From DASXKD01 sp963734725 (lineage in GTDB: Bacteria > Actinomycetota > Actinomycetes > Streptosporangiales > Streptosporangiaceae), in the NCBI GenBank assembly GCA_963734725.1, contig CAVTIX010000009.1, positions 558,001-622,000 of the forward strand: 64,000 nt of DNA, in the 5' to 3' direction. Within the stretch, counting starts at the first letter, position 1, and every line of letters begins with the position of its first letter. The notes under the pieces were generated by a model. It did not search any database. It saw nothing but the letters and a program-made list of their open reading frames with translations, and was not told the origin of the DNA. Below are positions 37,979-46,404 of this stretch, piece by piece. The translations under genes and the position numbers were made by a program.

Positions 37979-39667
37979 TCAGGTCTGGGCGGTTTCGTGC
38001 CCCGGCTTGCGCAGCGCGATCGCGGCCGCGATGCAGGCCAGCGGCACCGCAGGCAGCACGTACCGGTAGGTGTAGTCGTGCTCCGCGACTGGCAGGATCA
38101 TGAGGATGGCGGCGGATACCCACAGCAGCGCCGCGGCCGCGGTGCGGCGGCGAGGCAGGATGATGCCGACCAGCCCGGTGAGCACGATGAGCGCGAACAC
38201 CGGCCCGGGCAGGAAGACGAAGCGCTGGTAGCCGTTTATCAGCTCCACGTACGGTGACTGCAGCCGGGGGGTGCCGTGGAAATCGCTGGCGTCAGCGGGA
38301 ATGCCCTCGGTGCCGCCCAGGTAGCCCTTGACCGAGGCGTACGCATACGGCTGGGTAGCCGGCCCCACCTCCAGGGCGTGTGCCAGCCATCGTGAGAAGT
38401 ACAGGTTGTTGGCGGTGACGAAGGGCTCTGCGGTTTCCTGCGCGACCACGCGGATATAGCTGAACGGCTGCGCCTTGATGGCCATGATCGCGAAGCGCAG
38501 CGCCCGGTCGTTGTTGGCCTGGGTGAACGCGGCGGTGTCCGGCACGAACCCGGACGGCGCCTGGCGCCACGGCCAGGTGCCGTGGTTCCAGAGGTAGAGC
38601 TTGGGCGGGAGCCGCCGCGACGGGTCCGCCTCGCCAAGGCGCCCCGGCTGGGCGTTCGGGCACAGCGCTCGCAGGTCCGCGGGCGGCTTGATCACCGCGC
38701 AGTTCGCGAACGACATGGTCCGCGACCACAGGAACAGGCCGTTGCTATTGGTCATGTTGAAGGAGCCGTGCACGGCGGCGAACCAGCCCATGTAACCCAC
38801 CACCGGGATAACCCCGGCGAGCAGCGAGGCGCCCGCCTTGCGCCACCCCACCCGCCGGAGCAAGAGGAATAGCGGGACGAGCAGGACCAGCGGCAGCGTA
38901 GTCGGCCGGACGGTCACCGAGGCGCCGGTCATCAGGCCCGCCGTGATGACCTGCCACATCGACGGCGGGCTGCGCAGCAGCAGGATCCCGAACGCCCCCA
39001 CCATCAGCGCCATGGCCAGCAGGTCGGCCAGGACGAACTGCTCCAGGAGAATCTGCCCAGGGTCGAACAGGACCGGGACCGCCGCCAGGGTGGCGGCCCA
39101 GTCGGGCAGGCCATAGCGGCGGACCAGCGCGTACACCATCGTGGCGATGCCCAGGCCCAGCAGGTGCTGCAGGAACGCGACGAACAAAAGCGAGTGGAAC
39201 GGCCGCAGCAGCCACAAGAACAGCGAATACCCGCCTGGGTTCACCACGTTCGGGGATACGTGAACGGCGCCCCAGAGGTAGTCGTAGGTGTCTAGCCGGA
39301 ACAACCCGGCAGGCTGGAGGGCGAGCATCGCGACCACCCGGGGCACCACCGCTACGGCCAGGGCGCTCGCGAAGATCCAGTGCCGCCGCACCAGGCGAAC
39401 CAGGCGCGCCGGCGCCGCGCGCCACCAGGGCCCGGCGGGCGGCGAAGCCCGGACGGCGGCCCCCTGATCCGCGCCAGCGACCGCGTGATCGGGGTCGGCG
39501 GCCCCGTGATCCGGGGCGGCGACCGCCTGATCCGCGCCAGCGACCGCGTGATCGGGGTCGGCGGCCCCGTGATCCGGGGCGGCGACCGCCTGATCCGCGC
39601 CAGCGACCGCGTGATCGGGGCCCGCTTCCTCGGCACCGGGCCCGGTGTTCTCCCTGAACGTCGTCAC
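37979..39667 (-). CDS. Polytopic membrane protein, probable GT-C-like glycosyltransferase
   Basis: This 562-residue protein has about ten to twelve predicted transmembrane helices (IFASALAVAVVPRVVAMLAL onwards) and a short acidic loop after the first helix (FRLDTYDYLWGAVH), an arrangement typical of GT-C/ArnT-like lipid-linked sugar transferases. The first ~70 residues are a cytoplasmic repeat (DHAVAGADQAVAAPDHGAAD units of 21 residues). A larger extracytoplasmic loop lies at about 300-450. The GTG at 39667 has GAGGAGA upstream. Specific substrate is unknown, and assignment to GT-C rests on topology, not on a clear signature. Confidence 0.7.
   Translation of the reverse strand: MTTFRENTGPGAEEAGPDHAVAGADQAVAAPDHGAADPDHAVAGADQAVAAPDHGAADPDHAVAGADQGAAVRASPPAGPWWRAAPARLVRLVRRHWIFASALAVAVVPRVVAMLALQPAGLFRLDTYDYLWGAVHVSPNVVNPGGYSLFLWLLRPFHSLLFVAFLQHLLGLGIATMVYALVRRYGLPDWAATLAAVPVLFDPGQILLEQFVLADLLAMALMVGAFGILLLRSPPSMWQVITAGLMTGASVTVRPTTLPLVLLVPLFLLLRRVGWRKAGASLLAGVIPVVGYMGWFAAVHGSFNMTNSNGLFLWSRTMSFANCAVIKPPADLRALCPNAQPGRLGEADPSRRLPPKLYLWNHGTWPWRQAPSGFVPDTAAFTQANNDRALRFAIMAIKAQPFSYIRVVAQETAEPFVTANNLYFSRWLAHALEVGPATQPYAYASVKGYLGGTEGIPADASDFHGTPRLQSPYVELINGYQRFVFLPGPVFALIVLTGLVGIILPRRRTAAAALLWVSAAILMILPVAEHDYTYRYVLPAVPLACIAAAIALRKPGHETAQT
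39465..39620. repeat. 63-nt tandem repeat, about 2.5 copies
   Basis: The unit begins CTGATCCGCGCCAGCGACCG and is repeated almost without change in the 5' end of the membrane protein gene; 63 nt is 21 codons, so copy number can change without a frameshift. Confidence 0.92.
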
Positions 39668-40270
39668 TGCTCTCCTCGGCCTGCTCTGCCCGCCGCAACA
39701 ACGGCGCGGACAGCGCCGGACTGGCACGGCGCACTCATCCCGTTAACGCTCCTGGCTCGCGGCGCACCACTAGCCCACTGGATCGCTTGGCAGGTGTCTG
39801 GGAGCAAGCCAGGTGGGAGCCTTACCACTCGTGCGCACTCTCCTTGGGCACAGAGCGCGAGCGCGATGCCGCTGTTACCGTACCGTACCCGCGGAAGCCT
39901 CGCTGGTATTGCCGCGGCGCAGGCCAGCGGCCCAAGCGATAAGTTCTTTCCGCAGGCTGGCCGGCAAGTTGCGCCACGCCTCCGTCGTAGGCGCTGTGGT
40001 CCGCTGAGGACCGGGCGATCGCCGCCTGCCGCGCACGCCCGGGCCGTGACGCTCACCCCGCCGGCACCTGGGGATCGCTCGGACCACCGAGGCCGAGGGC
40101 CTGCCTGGCCGGCCACTTCACGCAGATCTGCGAACCCCCGCCACCGGTTCATCGTGTCCGCGCACGGGGACTGCGCACGGGCTGAGGGGACCAGCGCGCG
40201 GCCGGGTGGGCAGGCCCGGCAATCACCCCGATGCCGCACCGGGCTGGCCCGGGTTCGTTACCGTTGCATG
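39668..40270. other. 603-base divergent intergenic region
   Basis: It separates two membrane-protein genes. Candidate -10 hexamers TACCGT occur at 39876-39886 (two overlapping copies) and 40259-40264. ORFs running through it on both strands have no recognisable features. I see no RNA family or strong hairpin. Confidence 0.5.
40259..40264 (+). promoter_or_regulatory. Putative -10 element of the spermidine-synthase-like membrane gene
   Basis: TACCGT lies 6 nt before the GTG at 40271, the TAnnnT-N6-start arrangement, and favours that start over the ATG one codon earlier or the ATG at 40316. Confidence 0.4.
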
Positions 40271-42454
40271 GTGAAAACGAGAAACCTGCCGGATGACCCA
40301 GGAGAAGACCGCACCATGACGGGCGCGGCAGAGGACCTCACGGCGCAGCAGCCGTCCGGCCAGGCCACTAGGCCTCCTGGGGTACAGCCGCAGGACAGCC
40401 CCGCCGCCGGGGCACCTGCCCCCGCAGCCACCACAGAGAGCCCCAGGGAACGCGCCAAGCTGGTGTTCGCCAGCTTCCTCATGCTCTTCGTCGAACTCGC
40501 TCTGATCCGGTGGGTGACCGCGAACAACGTCTATGTGACGAAAGCCACAAACTTCGTCCTGCTAGCGAGCTTCCTCGGCATCGGCATCGGCTTCCTGAAC
40601 GCCAGGACCGGCCGCGACTACCTGCGCTGGACCCCCGTGGCCCTGCTGGCGCTGGTGTCATTCGTGCTCGCCTTCCCGGTGATCCTGCAGACGCTGAACG
40701 GCCCCCATCCCTTCCAGGGCTTGCACGGCACCCCTGCGCTGCCCCAACCGGTCAGCCTCGGCATCGTCTTCGTGCTGGTGGTGGGCGTGATGGCCGGCCT
40801 GGGCCAGGGCACGGCCCGGCTCTTCGTCGGGTTCCGGCCGCTGCGCGCCTACCGGCTCGACATCCTCGGCAGCCTCGCCGGCATCGCGGCGTTCACCGGG
40901 CTGTCCTTCCTGAACCAGCCGCCGGGCACCTGGGGCTGCATCGCCTGCGCCGGGCTGCTGGTCCTGCTGGCCCCCCGGATCCGCTGGTGGCAGGTCCTGG
41001 CCGTAGCGGGCGTCGTGACACTGCTTCTGCTGGAGTCGGTGGTACCGGCCCAGCAGTGGTCGCCCTACAACAAGCTCGCGTACCAGCAGAAGGGCGGCGC
41101 GAACCCGGCCCTGTATGTGTCCGCGAACAACATCCCCTACCAGGCGGCCCGCTCACTGGCCGTCATGCACAAGCAGAAGGCGTTCTACTTCTATCCCTAC
41201 CGGCACGTCACCAAGGCGTCGCTGGGCAACGTCCTGATCATCGGGTCCGGGACGGGCAACGACGCAGCCGTCGCGCTATCTGAGGGCGCCCGGCACGTCA
41301 ACACGGTGGAGATCGACCCGTTGCTGGTGCGGCTCGGCCAGAAGCACCCGAATCACCCCTACTCCAGCCCTCGCCTCACTGCCCACGTGGATGACGGGCG
41401 CGCCTACCTGCAGAACACCTCGAAGCACTACAACCTCATCCTGTTCGCGCTGCCCGACTCGCTGACCGCCCTCGCCGGCCAGTCGGCGATCCGCCTGGAG
41501 AGCTACCTGCTCACAGTGCAGTCACTCCAAGCGGTCCGTGCCCACCTGGCGCCGGGCGGCACGTTCGCGATGTACAACTACTACGCGCCGTTCCTGGAGA
41601 GCCGGTACGCGTCCACGATCGAGGACGCGTTCGGCCGGGCGCCCTGTACCGAAGTCGGGCCGCCGCTCGGCGGGCGCCGGCTGGCCGTGCTCACGGTGCA
41701 TCCCGCCGGGCCGGTGCCGAACTGCGCCAGCTTCTACCACGGCAGCCGGATCGCCCCGGCGACCGATGACCACCCGTTCCCCTACCTGCCCGGCAACGGC
41801 ATCCCGAAGGCCTACCTGTGGATGCTCGCGGCCATCTTCGGCCTGTCGCTGCTGCTGGTCCGGGTCGGCGGCGGGAAGCTCTCCCAGATGCGGTCCTACA
41901 TCGACCTGGCCTTCATGGGCGCCGCGTTCCTGCTGCTGGAGACCAAGAACATCGTGCAGTTCGCGCTGCTGTTCGGGACCACCTGGCTGGTGAACTCGCT
42001 GGTCTTCGCCGGCGTGCTGCTCGCGGTGTACCTGGCGGTGGAGACCGCCAGCCACGTGCGGCTGCCGCGCCCGGCGGTGCTGTACGCCGCGCTCATCGCC
42101 TCGCTGGTGCTCACCTGGCTTGTGCCCCAGGAGTCGCTGTTGGGCCTGCCCATCGTCGCCCGCTTCCTCGCGGGCAGCGCGCTGGCCTTCGCCCCGATCT
42201 ACCTGGCCAACCTCATCTTCGCCCAACGGTTCTCCGCCGTGGCGTCGTCGGGGCCGGCGTTCGCGGCGAACCTGCTCGGCGCCATGGTGGGAGGGGCGCT
42301 GGAATACGTCGCCCTGATCACCGGGTACCGGTTCCTGCTGATCCTGATCGGCGTGCTCTACGGCCTGGCGTTCGTGACCAGCCGGTTCCTGACCCGCAGG
42401 CCGGCGGGCAGCCCGGCCGGGGCCGGGGTGCAGGCGACCGCGGGCGTGCGCTAG
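40271..42454 (+). CDS. Membrane-embedded spermidine-synthase-like protein
   Basis: This protein of about 727 residues has an N-terminal block of six or seven membrane helices and a soluble methyltransferase-fold domain resembling spermidine synthase (LIIGSGTGNDAAVALSEGA, VNTVEIDPLL, HVDDGRAYL). A second block of about six helices follows. The aspartate-containing D-x-T/S-D-P substrate motif is replaced by LFALPDSLTALAGQ, so aminopropyl transfer is doubtful. Fusions of this type are widespread but uncharacterised. The ATG at 40316, with AGGAGA upstream, is an alternative start. Its TAG stop overlaps the -10 of the aroG leader transcript. Confidence 0.78.
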   Translation: MKTRNLPDDPGEDRTMTGAAEDLTAQQPSGQATRPPGVQPQDSPAAGAPAPAATTESPRERAKLVFASFLMLFVELALIRWVTANNVYVTKATNFVLLASFLGIGIGFLNARTGRDYLRWTPVALLALVSFVLAFPVILQTLNGPHPFQGLHGTPALPQPVSLGIVFVLVVGVMAGLGQGTARLFVGFRPLRAYRLDILGSLAGIAAFTGLSFLNQPPGTWGCIACAGLLVLLAPRIRWWQVLAVAGVVTLLLLESVVPAQQWSPYNKLAYQQKGGANPALYVSANNIPYQAARSLAVMHKQKAFYFYPYRHVTKASLGNVLIIGSGTGNDAAVALSEGARHVNTVEIDPLLVRLGQKHPNHPYSSPRLTAHVDDGRAYLQNTSKHYNLILFALPDSLTALAGQSAIRLESYLLTVQSLQAVRAHLAPGGTFAMYNYYAPFLESRYASTIEDAFGRAPCTEVGPPLGGRRLAVLTVHPAGPVPNCASFYHGSRIAPATDDHPFPYLPGNGIPKAYLWMLAAIFGLSLLLVRVGGGKLSQMRSYIDLAFMGAAFLLLETKNIVQFALLFGTTWLVNSLVFAGVLLAVYLAVETASHVRLPRPAVLYAALIASLVLTWLVPQESLLGLPIVARFLAGSALAFAPIYLANLIFAQRFSAVASSGPAFAANLLGAMVGGALEYVALITGYRFLLILIGVLYGLAFVTSRFLTRRPAGSPAGAGVQATAGVR

Positions 42455-42457
42455 GCT
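42452..42457 (+). promoter_or_regulatory. Putative -10 element of the aroG leader transcript
   Basis: TAGGCT (its TAG is also the stop of the preceding gene) ends 6 nt before the GTG of the leader ORF. This would give a leaderless leader-peptide mRNA. No good -35 is apparent. Confidence 0.5.
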
Positions 42458-42463
42458 GCACCC

Positions 42464-42538
42464 GTGCGCAGGCAGTTCGAGTTTTGGTATGGCTACCGGC
42501 CCGGCATCCGGACGGTCGCCCGCCAAGCACTGCGCTGA
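42464..42538 (+). CDS. Aromatic-residue-rich leader peptide of aroG
   Basis: This GTG-initiated ORF encodes 24 residues and then TGA. Residues 5-11 are Phe-Glu-Phe-Trp-Tyr-Gly-Tyr, i.e. five aromatic residues in seven codons (TTC GAG TTT TGG TAT GGC TAC), followed by RPGIRTVARQALR. It ends 18 nt before a strong terminator and 90 nt before aroG, which encodes the first enzyme of aromatic amino acid synthesis. Such enrichment is the hallmark of ribosome-mediated attenuation. It is probably too short to be predicted by automated annotation. Confidence 0.75.
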   Translation: MRRQFEFWYGYRPGIRTVARQALR

Positions 42539-42555
42539 CGCGAAACGACCCAACG

Positions 42556-42590
42556 ACAAGCCCCGGGCCTGTAGGCCCGGGGCTTGTTTG
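42556..42590 (+). terminator. Attenuator terminator upstream of aroG
   Basis: ACAAGCCCCGGGCC (42556-42569) and GGCCCGGGGCTTGT (42574-42587) form a perfect 14-bp stem with loop TGTA, followed by TTTG. The 5' arm and loop can alternatively pair with GGCTACCGGCCCGG (42491-42504) inside the leader ORF: about 13 pairs with one bulge and one mismatch. The two structures are mutually exclusive. Confidence 0.8.
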
Positions 42591-42627
42591 CTGTCAACAC
42601 CGGCTGAGCAACGCTAGAGGAGACCCG

Positions 42628-43698
42628 ATGGTCGTGGTGATGGCCCCGGAGGCCACCCAGGAGGATGTGGACGTAATCGTTGACCTGGTGCGGGCCGCAG
42701 GCGGCGAGGCATTCGTCAGCCGCGGCGTGTCCCGTACGATCGTCGGCCTGGTCGGGGACGTGGATGAGTTCGGCGCGCTCAACCTGCGCAGCCGCAACGG
42801 CGTCCTCGACGTGGTGCGGATCTCCGTGCCGTACAAGCTCATCAGCAGGGAGCACCATCCCGACCGGTCGGTGATCAGCGTCGGCGGCGTGCCGATCGGC
42901 CCGGACACGCTGACCGTGATCGCCGGGCCGTGCGCGGTGGAGACCCCCGAGCAGACGCTGGCCGCCGCGAGGATGGCCAGGGCGGCGGGCGCGTCGCTGC
43001 TGCGCGGCGGCGCGTTCAAGCCGCGCACCTCCCCGTACGCCTACCAGGGCCTGGGCGAGGCCGGCCTGAAGATCCTCGCCGACGTGCGGGCCGAGACGGG
43101 CCTGCCCGTGGTGACCGAGGTCATCGACCCGGGGAGCGTGGATCTGGTCTGTTCCTACGCCGACATGCTCCAGGTCGGCACGCGCAACATGCAGAACTTC
43201 GCGCTGCTCCAGGCGGTCGGCTCGGCGGCCAAGCCGGTGCTGCTCAAGCGGGGCATGAGCGCCACCGTCGAGGAGTGGCTGATGGCCGCGGAGTACATCG
43301 CCCAGCGCGGCAACCTCGACATCGTGCTGTGTGAGCGCGGCATCCGCACGTTCGAGACCGCCACCCGCAACACCCTGGACATCAGCGCGGTGCCGGTCGC
43401 GCAGCGGCTGTCGCACCTGCCGGTCATCGTCGACCCGTCCCATTCGGGCGGCCGGCGCGACCTGGTCCTCCCGCTCACCCGGGCCGCGATCGCGGTCGGC
43501 GCAGATGGTGTGATCATCGACGTGCACCCGGAGCCCGAGACGGCCCTGTGCGACGGCGACCAGGCGCTGGTGGAGGCCGATATCCGCCAGATCGCGAGCA
43601 TCGCCGCGAACCTGTCCCCGCTGATGGGCCGTACCCTCACCCCCGCCCTGGACGCGGCGAACGGCCCGAGCCGCCAGCCAAGCCCGGTGGGCGGCTGA
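42628..43698 (+). CDS. aroG: 3-deoxy-7-phosphoheptulonate (DAHP) synthase, type I-beta
   Basis: DAHP synthase joins PEP and erythrose 4-phosphate, the entry to the shikimate pathway. The 356-residue protein has an N-terminal ferredoxin-like regulatory domain (VVVMAPEATQEDVDVIVDLV, about 1-70) and a TIM barrel with IAGPCAVETPEQ, LLRGGAFKPRTSPYAYQG, GTRNMQNFALL, LLKRGM and IVDPSHSGGRRD. This is the AroF/KDSA-type (I-beta) enzyme, not the class II type of M. tuberculosis AroG, although it stands at the same chromosomal position (Rv2178c). GAGGAG precedes the ATG. Expression is probably set by the upstream attenuator. Confidence 0.95.
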   Translation: MVVVMAPEATQEDVDVIVDLVRAAGGEAFVSRGVSRTIVGLVGDVDEFGALNLRSRNGVLDVVRISVPYKLISREHHPDRSVISVGGVPIGPDTLTVIAGPCAVETPEQTLAAARMARAAGASLLRGGAFKPRTSPYAYQGLGEAGLKILADVRAETGLPVVTEVIDPGSVDLVCSYADMLQVGTRNMQNFALLQAVGSAAKPVLLKRGMSATVEEWLMAAEYIAQRGNLDIVLCERGIRTFETATRNTLDISAVPVAQRLSHLPVIVDPSHSGGRRDLVLPLTRAAIAVGADGVIIDVHPEPETALCDGDQALVEADIRQIASIAANLSPLMGRTLTPALDAANGPSRQPSPVGG

Positions 43699-43836
43699 GC
43701 GCCGGCCCGCCGCTGCCGGGGGCCCACTGGCCAGGACCGGACATCCGGCTGCGAACACGCCTTTTTGCTGCCATTGTTGTCCTGGCTGGGGCCAAACCGT
43801 ACCGGGCTTCCCGGCCCGGCAGCGAGAGAGACGAGG

Positions 43837-44940
43837 TTGCACAGCTACCGCCACCACCGCACAGGCCGCCTTATCGGCGCCGGCCTGGCCGCTGCTGCGC
43901 TGACCACGACCGCGTGGCTGCCCGGGGCAGCGGCGGCCAGCACCGGCTGGCAGGTTGCCTTCCGCGCGCACTCCGGGGCATCGACGAACTTCACCGGCCT
44001 GATCGGCGTGTCCGCGTCCGGGAAGGCGAGCGCCTGGGCGGTGGGCGGCACCGATCTGTCCGGCGCCACTCCCGGCGCCCTGGTCGCCGAACGGTGGAAC
44101 GGCAAGAGCTGGCACGCAGCCACCCTGCCCAGCGGGCTGACCGGCGCCCTGGGCGCGGTGAGCACGCCTGCCCAGAATGACGCCTGGGCGGTCAGCCAGC
44201 TGACCGGGTATGTGCTGCACTGGAACGGCGCGATGTGGGCGGTGGCCAAGGCGTTCAAGGAATCGCCGCCGCTGGCCAAGGAACTCACGGGCGTCACCGC
44301 GTTCAGCCCGACTAATGTCTGGGTGTTCGGCGCGCCCGGCGCAAACCCCGGCTTCGGCGCCTGGCACCTGCGCGGGGCCACCTGGCACAAAGTCACCGGG
44401 CTGGCGGGCGAGATCTCCACCGCAAGCGCCCTCTCCCCGGCGGACATGTGGGCCATCGGCGCGGACAACGTCTCCCCCGACGACATCCTGGTGCACTACA
44501 ACGGCACCGCCTGGCAGCAGGTAACCAGCGCGGCCCTGGCCGGCCTGCAGTTCGGCAGCATCCTCGCCCTATCTGACAGCAACGTCTGGGTCACCGCCAC
44601 GGTGGGCGGCAGCCTGCCAGAGCACCTGCTGCACTTCAACGGCAAGGCCTGGACCAGCCAGCCGGCGCCGGCCGGGGTTCAGCTCAGGAGCATCGCTCCG
44701 GATGGTCACGGCGGCCTGTGGTTCAGCGCCGCCCGGCCCAAGGCGTCGCAGCCGCCGCTGGCGGAGCACCGGTCGGCCACCGGGACCTGGTCGGGTCACA
44801 CGCTGCCCACCGGGACCGGCCAAGCGTTCGGGATCGCCCTCATCCCCGGCACCACGTCCCTGTGGGCCTCGGGATACCTGGAAACGAACGGGGCCACCGG
44901 CTCGGACGCGGTGATCTGGGGCAACGGCCCGGCCGCCTGA
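43837..44940 (+). CDS. Secreted protein, probable seven-bladed beta-propeller
   Basis: This 367-residue protein has a signal peptide (RTGRLIGAGLAAAALTTTAW, cleavage probably after GAAAA). The mature part contains seven evenly spaced Trp-centred strands: SAWAVGG, DAWAVSQ, NVWVFGA, DMWAIGA, NVWVTAT, GLWFSAA and SLWASGY, about 45 residues apart, as in a seven-bladed propeller. W-N-G-K/T-x-W strands alternate with them. There are no catalytic motifs. The start is TTG at 43837, after GACGAGG; earlier in-frame starts would bury the signal peptide. Function is unknown; binding or a cell-surface role is possible. Confidence 0.75.
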   Translation: MHSYRHHRTGRLIGAGLAAAALTTTAWLPGAAAASTGWQVAFRAHSGASTNFTGLIGVSASGKASAWAVGGTDLSGATPGALVAERWNGKSWHAATLPSGLTGALGAVSTPAQNDAWAVSQLTGYVLHWNGAMWAVAKAFKESPPLAKELTGVTAFSPTNVWVFGAPGANPGFGAWHLRGATWHKVTGLAGEISTASALSPADMWAIGADNVSPDDILVHYNGTAWQQVTSAALAGLQFGSILALSDSNVWVTATVGGSLPEHLLHFNGKAWTSQPAPAGVQLRSIAPDGHGGLWFSAARPKASQPPLAEHRSATGTWSGHTLPTGTGQAFGIALIPGTTSLWASGYLETNGATGSDAVIWGNGPAA

Positions 44941-44980
44941 GGCCACATCAGCCGGGCCACGCCGGGCCGCAGGCCCGTGC

Positions 44981-45024
44981 GGGCGCGGCGGGGATCAGGG
45001 GCGGGGGCGCGGCGGGGATCAGGG
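44981..45024. repeat. 20-nt direct repeat spanning the thiI stop
   Basis: GGGCGCGGCGGGGATCAGGG occurs at 44981-45000 and 45005-45024, with the second copy containing the last codon and stop of thiI. Confidence 0.9.
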
Positions 45025-46197
45025 CCGGTCGGGGCGGTACTCCTGGGCCAGGCCGGCCAGCTCCTCCGCTAGGTCCGCCGCTTCCAGGCGGGCCTCGATC
45101 CGGCGCAGGTCGTCGATGCGCGCCTGGGTCTCCACGTGCCGGGGAGTCAGCAGCGTGCAGCAGTCCTGGTCGGGCAGCTCGGAGAGCGCGAGCGTGCGGA
45201 TCCGGCGCGCCTCGGCCATGATCTCGACCTTGTCCCGGCCGATCAGCGGGCGCAGGATCGGCAGGCCGACCGCGTCATCCAGCGCGGTCAGGTTGGCCAG
45301 CGTCTGGCTGCTGACCTGACCGAGCGAGTCACCGGTGATCAGCGCCGCCGCGCCGAGCCGGCCGGCCAGCACCTCCGCGGTCTTGAGCATCAGCCTGCGC
45401 TGCGCCATGATCTGCAGCCTGCTGGCCCCGGACGCGGCGAGGCGCTGCTGCGCCTTCCCGAACGCGACCACGAACAGCCGGGACCCGCCCTGGAACCGGT
45501 CCAGCTGGTGCATCAGCCCGTAGGCCTTGTACACCGACTCGGGCCCCGTCAGCGGCATGCCGGAGAAGTGCAGGAAGTCGCAGCGCAGCCCGCGGCGCAT
45601 CATCCGGTACGCGGCCACCGGGGAATCGATTCCGCCTGACATGAGCACTAGGGCACGCCCGCTCATCCCGACGGGCAGGCCGCCCTGGCCCGGCTGGCCG
45701 TCGGTGTAGACAAACACCTCGTGCTGGTCCACCTCGACGAACACCGTGTTGTCCGGGTGCTTAAGGTTGACCGGGTACCCGTACTCCTGCTGGATCAGGG
45801 CCCCGATCCTGGTGGCGAGCTGGGCGGAGGTCAGCGGGAACCGCTTGTCGCGGCGGCGGGCGCGGACCGCGAACGAGCCAGTCTTTCCCGCCATCAGGGC
45901 AACCGCGGTTTCAATGGCGGCCCCGGGTTCTTTGGCCACTCGTATTGCCCGGCAAACTTTTGCCACGCCCATCAGATCGCGGGCGCGCTCGGCGATCTTG
46001 TCTGCCGTGGCGTCCGCCCCGGCGGCGCTGGCCGCGGCGCCCTCCGGGGCCCGCAACATGATCACCCCGTACCGCTGCCAGACCCGGACGGCCAGGCCGG
46101 CGTCGTCCATGGCCCGCCTGATATTCGCGTGCAGCAGCTGTTCGAACTGCCGCCTGTTCCCCCCCTTCAGCACGATCTCGCCCAGCTTGAGCAGCAC
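45019..46197 (-). CDS. thiI: tRNA 4-thiouridine synthase
   Basis: ThiI transfers sulfur to U8 of tRNA and can serve thiamine synthesis. The protein of about 392 residues has the N-terminal ferredoxin-like and THUMP domains (VLLKLGEIVLKGGNRRQFEQ; FPLTSAQLATRIGALIQQEY) and the ATP-PPase loop ALVLMSGGIDSPVAAYRMM. The DQDCCTLL cysteine region is also present. There is no C-terminal rhodanese domain, as in many ThiI proteins. The start is unsure: GTG 46197 cuts close to the first conserved strand, while the open frame extends to about 46270. An ATG with AGAGGA at 46273 is in another frame and meets a stop after 21 codons. Confidence 0.88.
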   Translation of the reverse strand: MLLKLGEIVLKGGNRRQFEQLLHANIRRAMDDAGLAVRVWQRYGVIMLRAPEGAAASAAGADATADKIAERARDLMGVAKVCRAIRVAKEPGAAIETAVALMAGKTGSFAVRARRRDKRFPLTSAQLATRIGALIQQEYGYPVNLKHPDNTVFVEVDQHEVFVYTDGQPGQGGLPVGMSGRALVLMSGGIDSPVAAYRMMRRGLRCDFLHFSGMPLTGPESVYKAYGLMHQLDRFQGGSRLFVVAFGKAQQRLAASGASRLQIMAQRRLMLKTAEVLAGRLGAAALITGDSLGQVSSQTLANLTALDDAVGLPILRPLIGRDKVEIMAEARRIRTLALSELPDQDCCTLLTPRHVETQARIDDLRRIEARLEAADLAEELAGLAQEYRPDRP

Positions 46198-46404
46198 ACA
46201 AGGCTCATGCGGCCCGGGCCGGGCCGGGCGCGCCCTGGCCGGCCGGCGCTGCGAGGGAGGTGGCAGACATTCCTCTAGTCTGCCAGCAGCGGGCAAAGCG
46301 CGCCCGATCGCGGCCGGGAAGGCTGGCCGGACGTGTCGATCGCAGGCCATGCCGTTCGACTCCATGCAAAAGCCGGCGCTCTGGCCGGCCAGGAGAGGTG
46401 GTGC

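Noticed and set aside
39465..39620. CRISPR-like repeats (also 27708-27766 and 54975-55330)
   Set aside because: Units are contiguous and coding or GC-rich tandem repeats without unique spacers, and no cas genes are present.
39380..40270. Long 5' extension of the spermidine-synthase-like ORF
   Set aside because: It runs through the 63-nt repeat of the opposite gene and a low-homology region; the -10 at 40259 and the start at 40271 explain the gene better.
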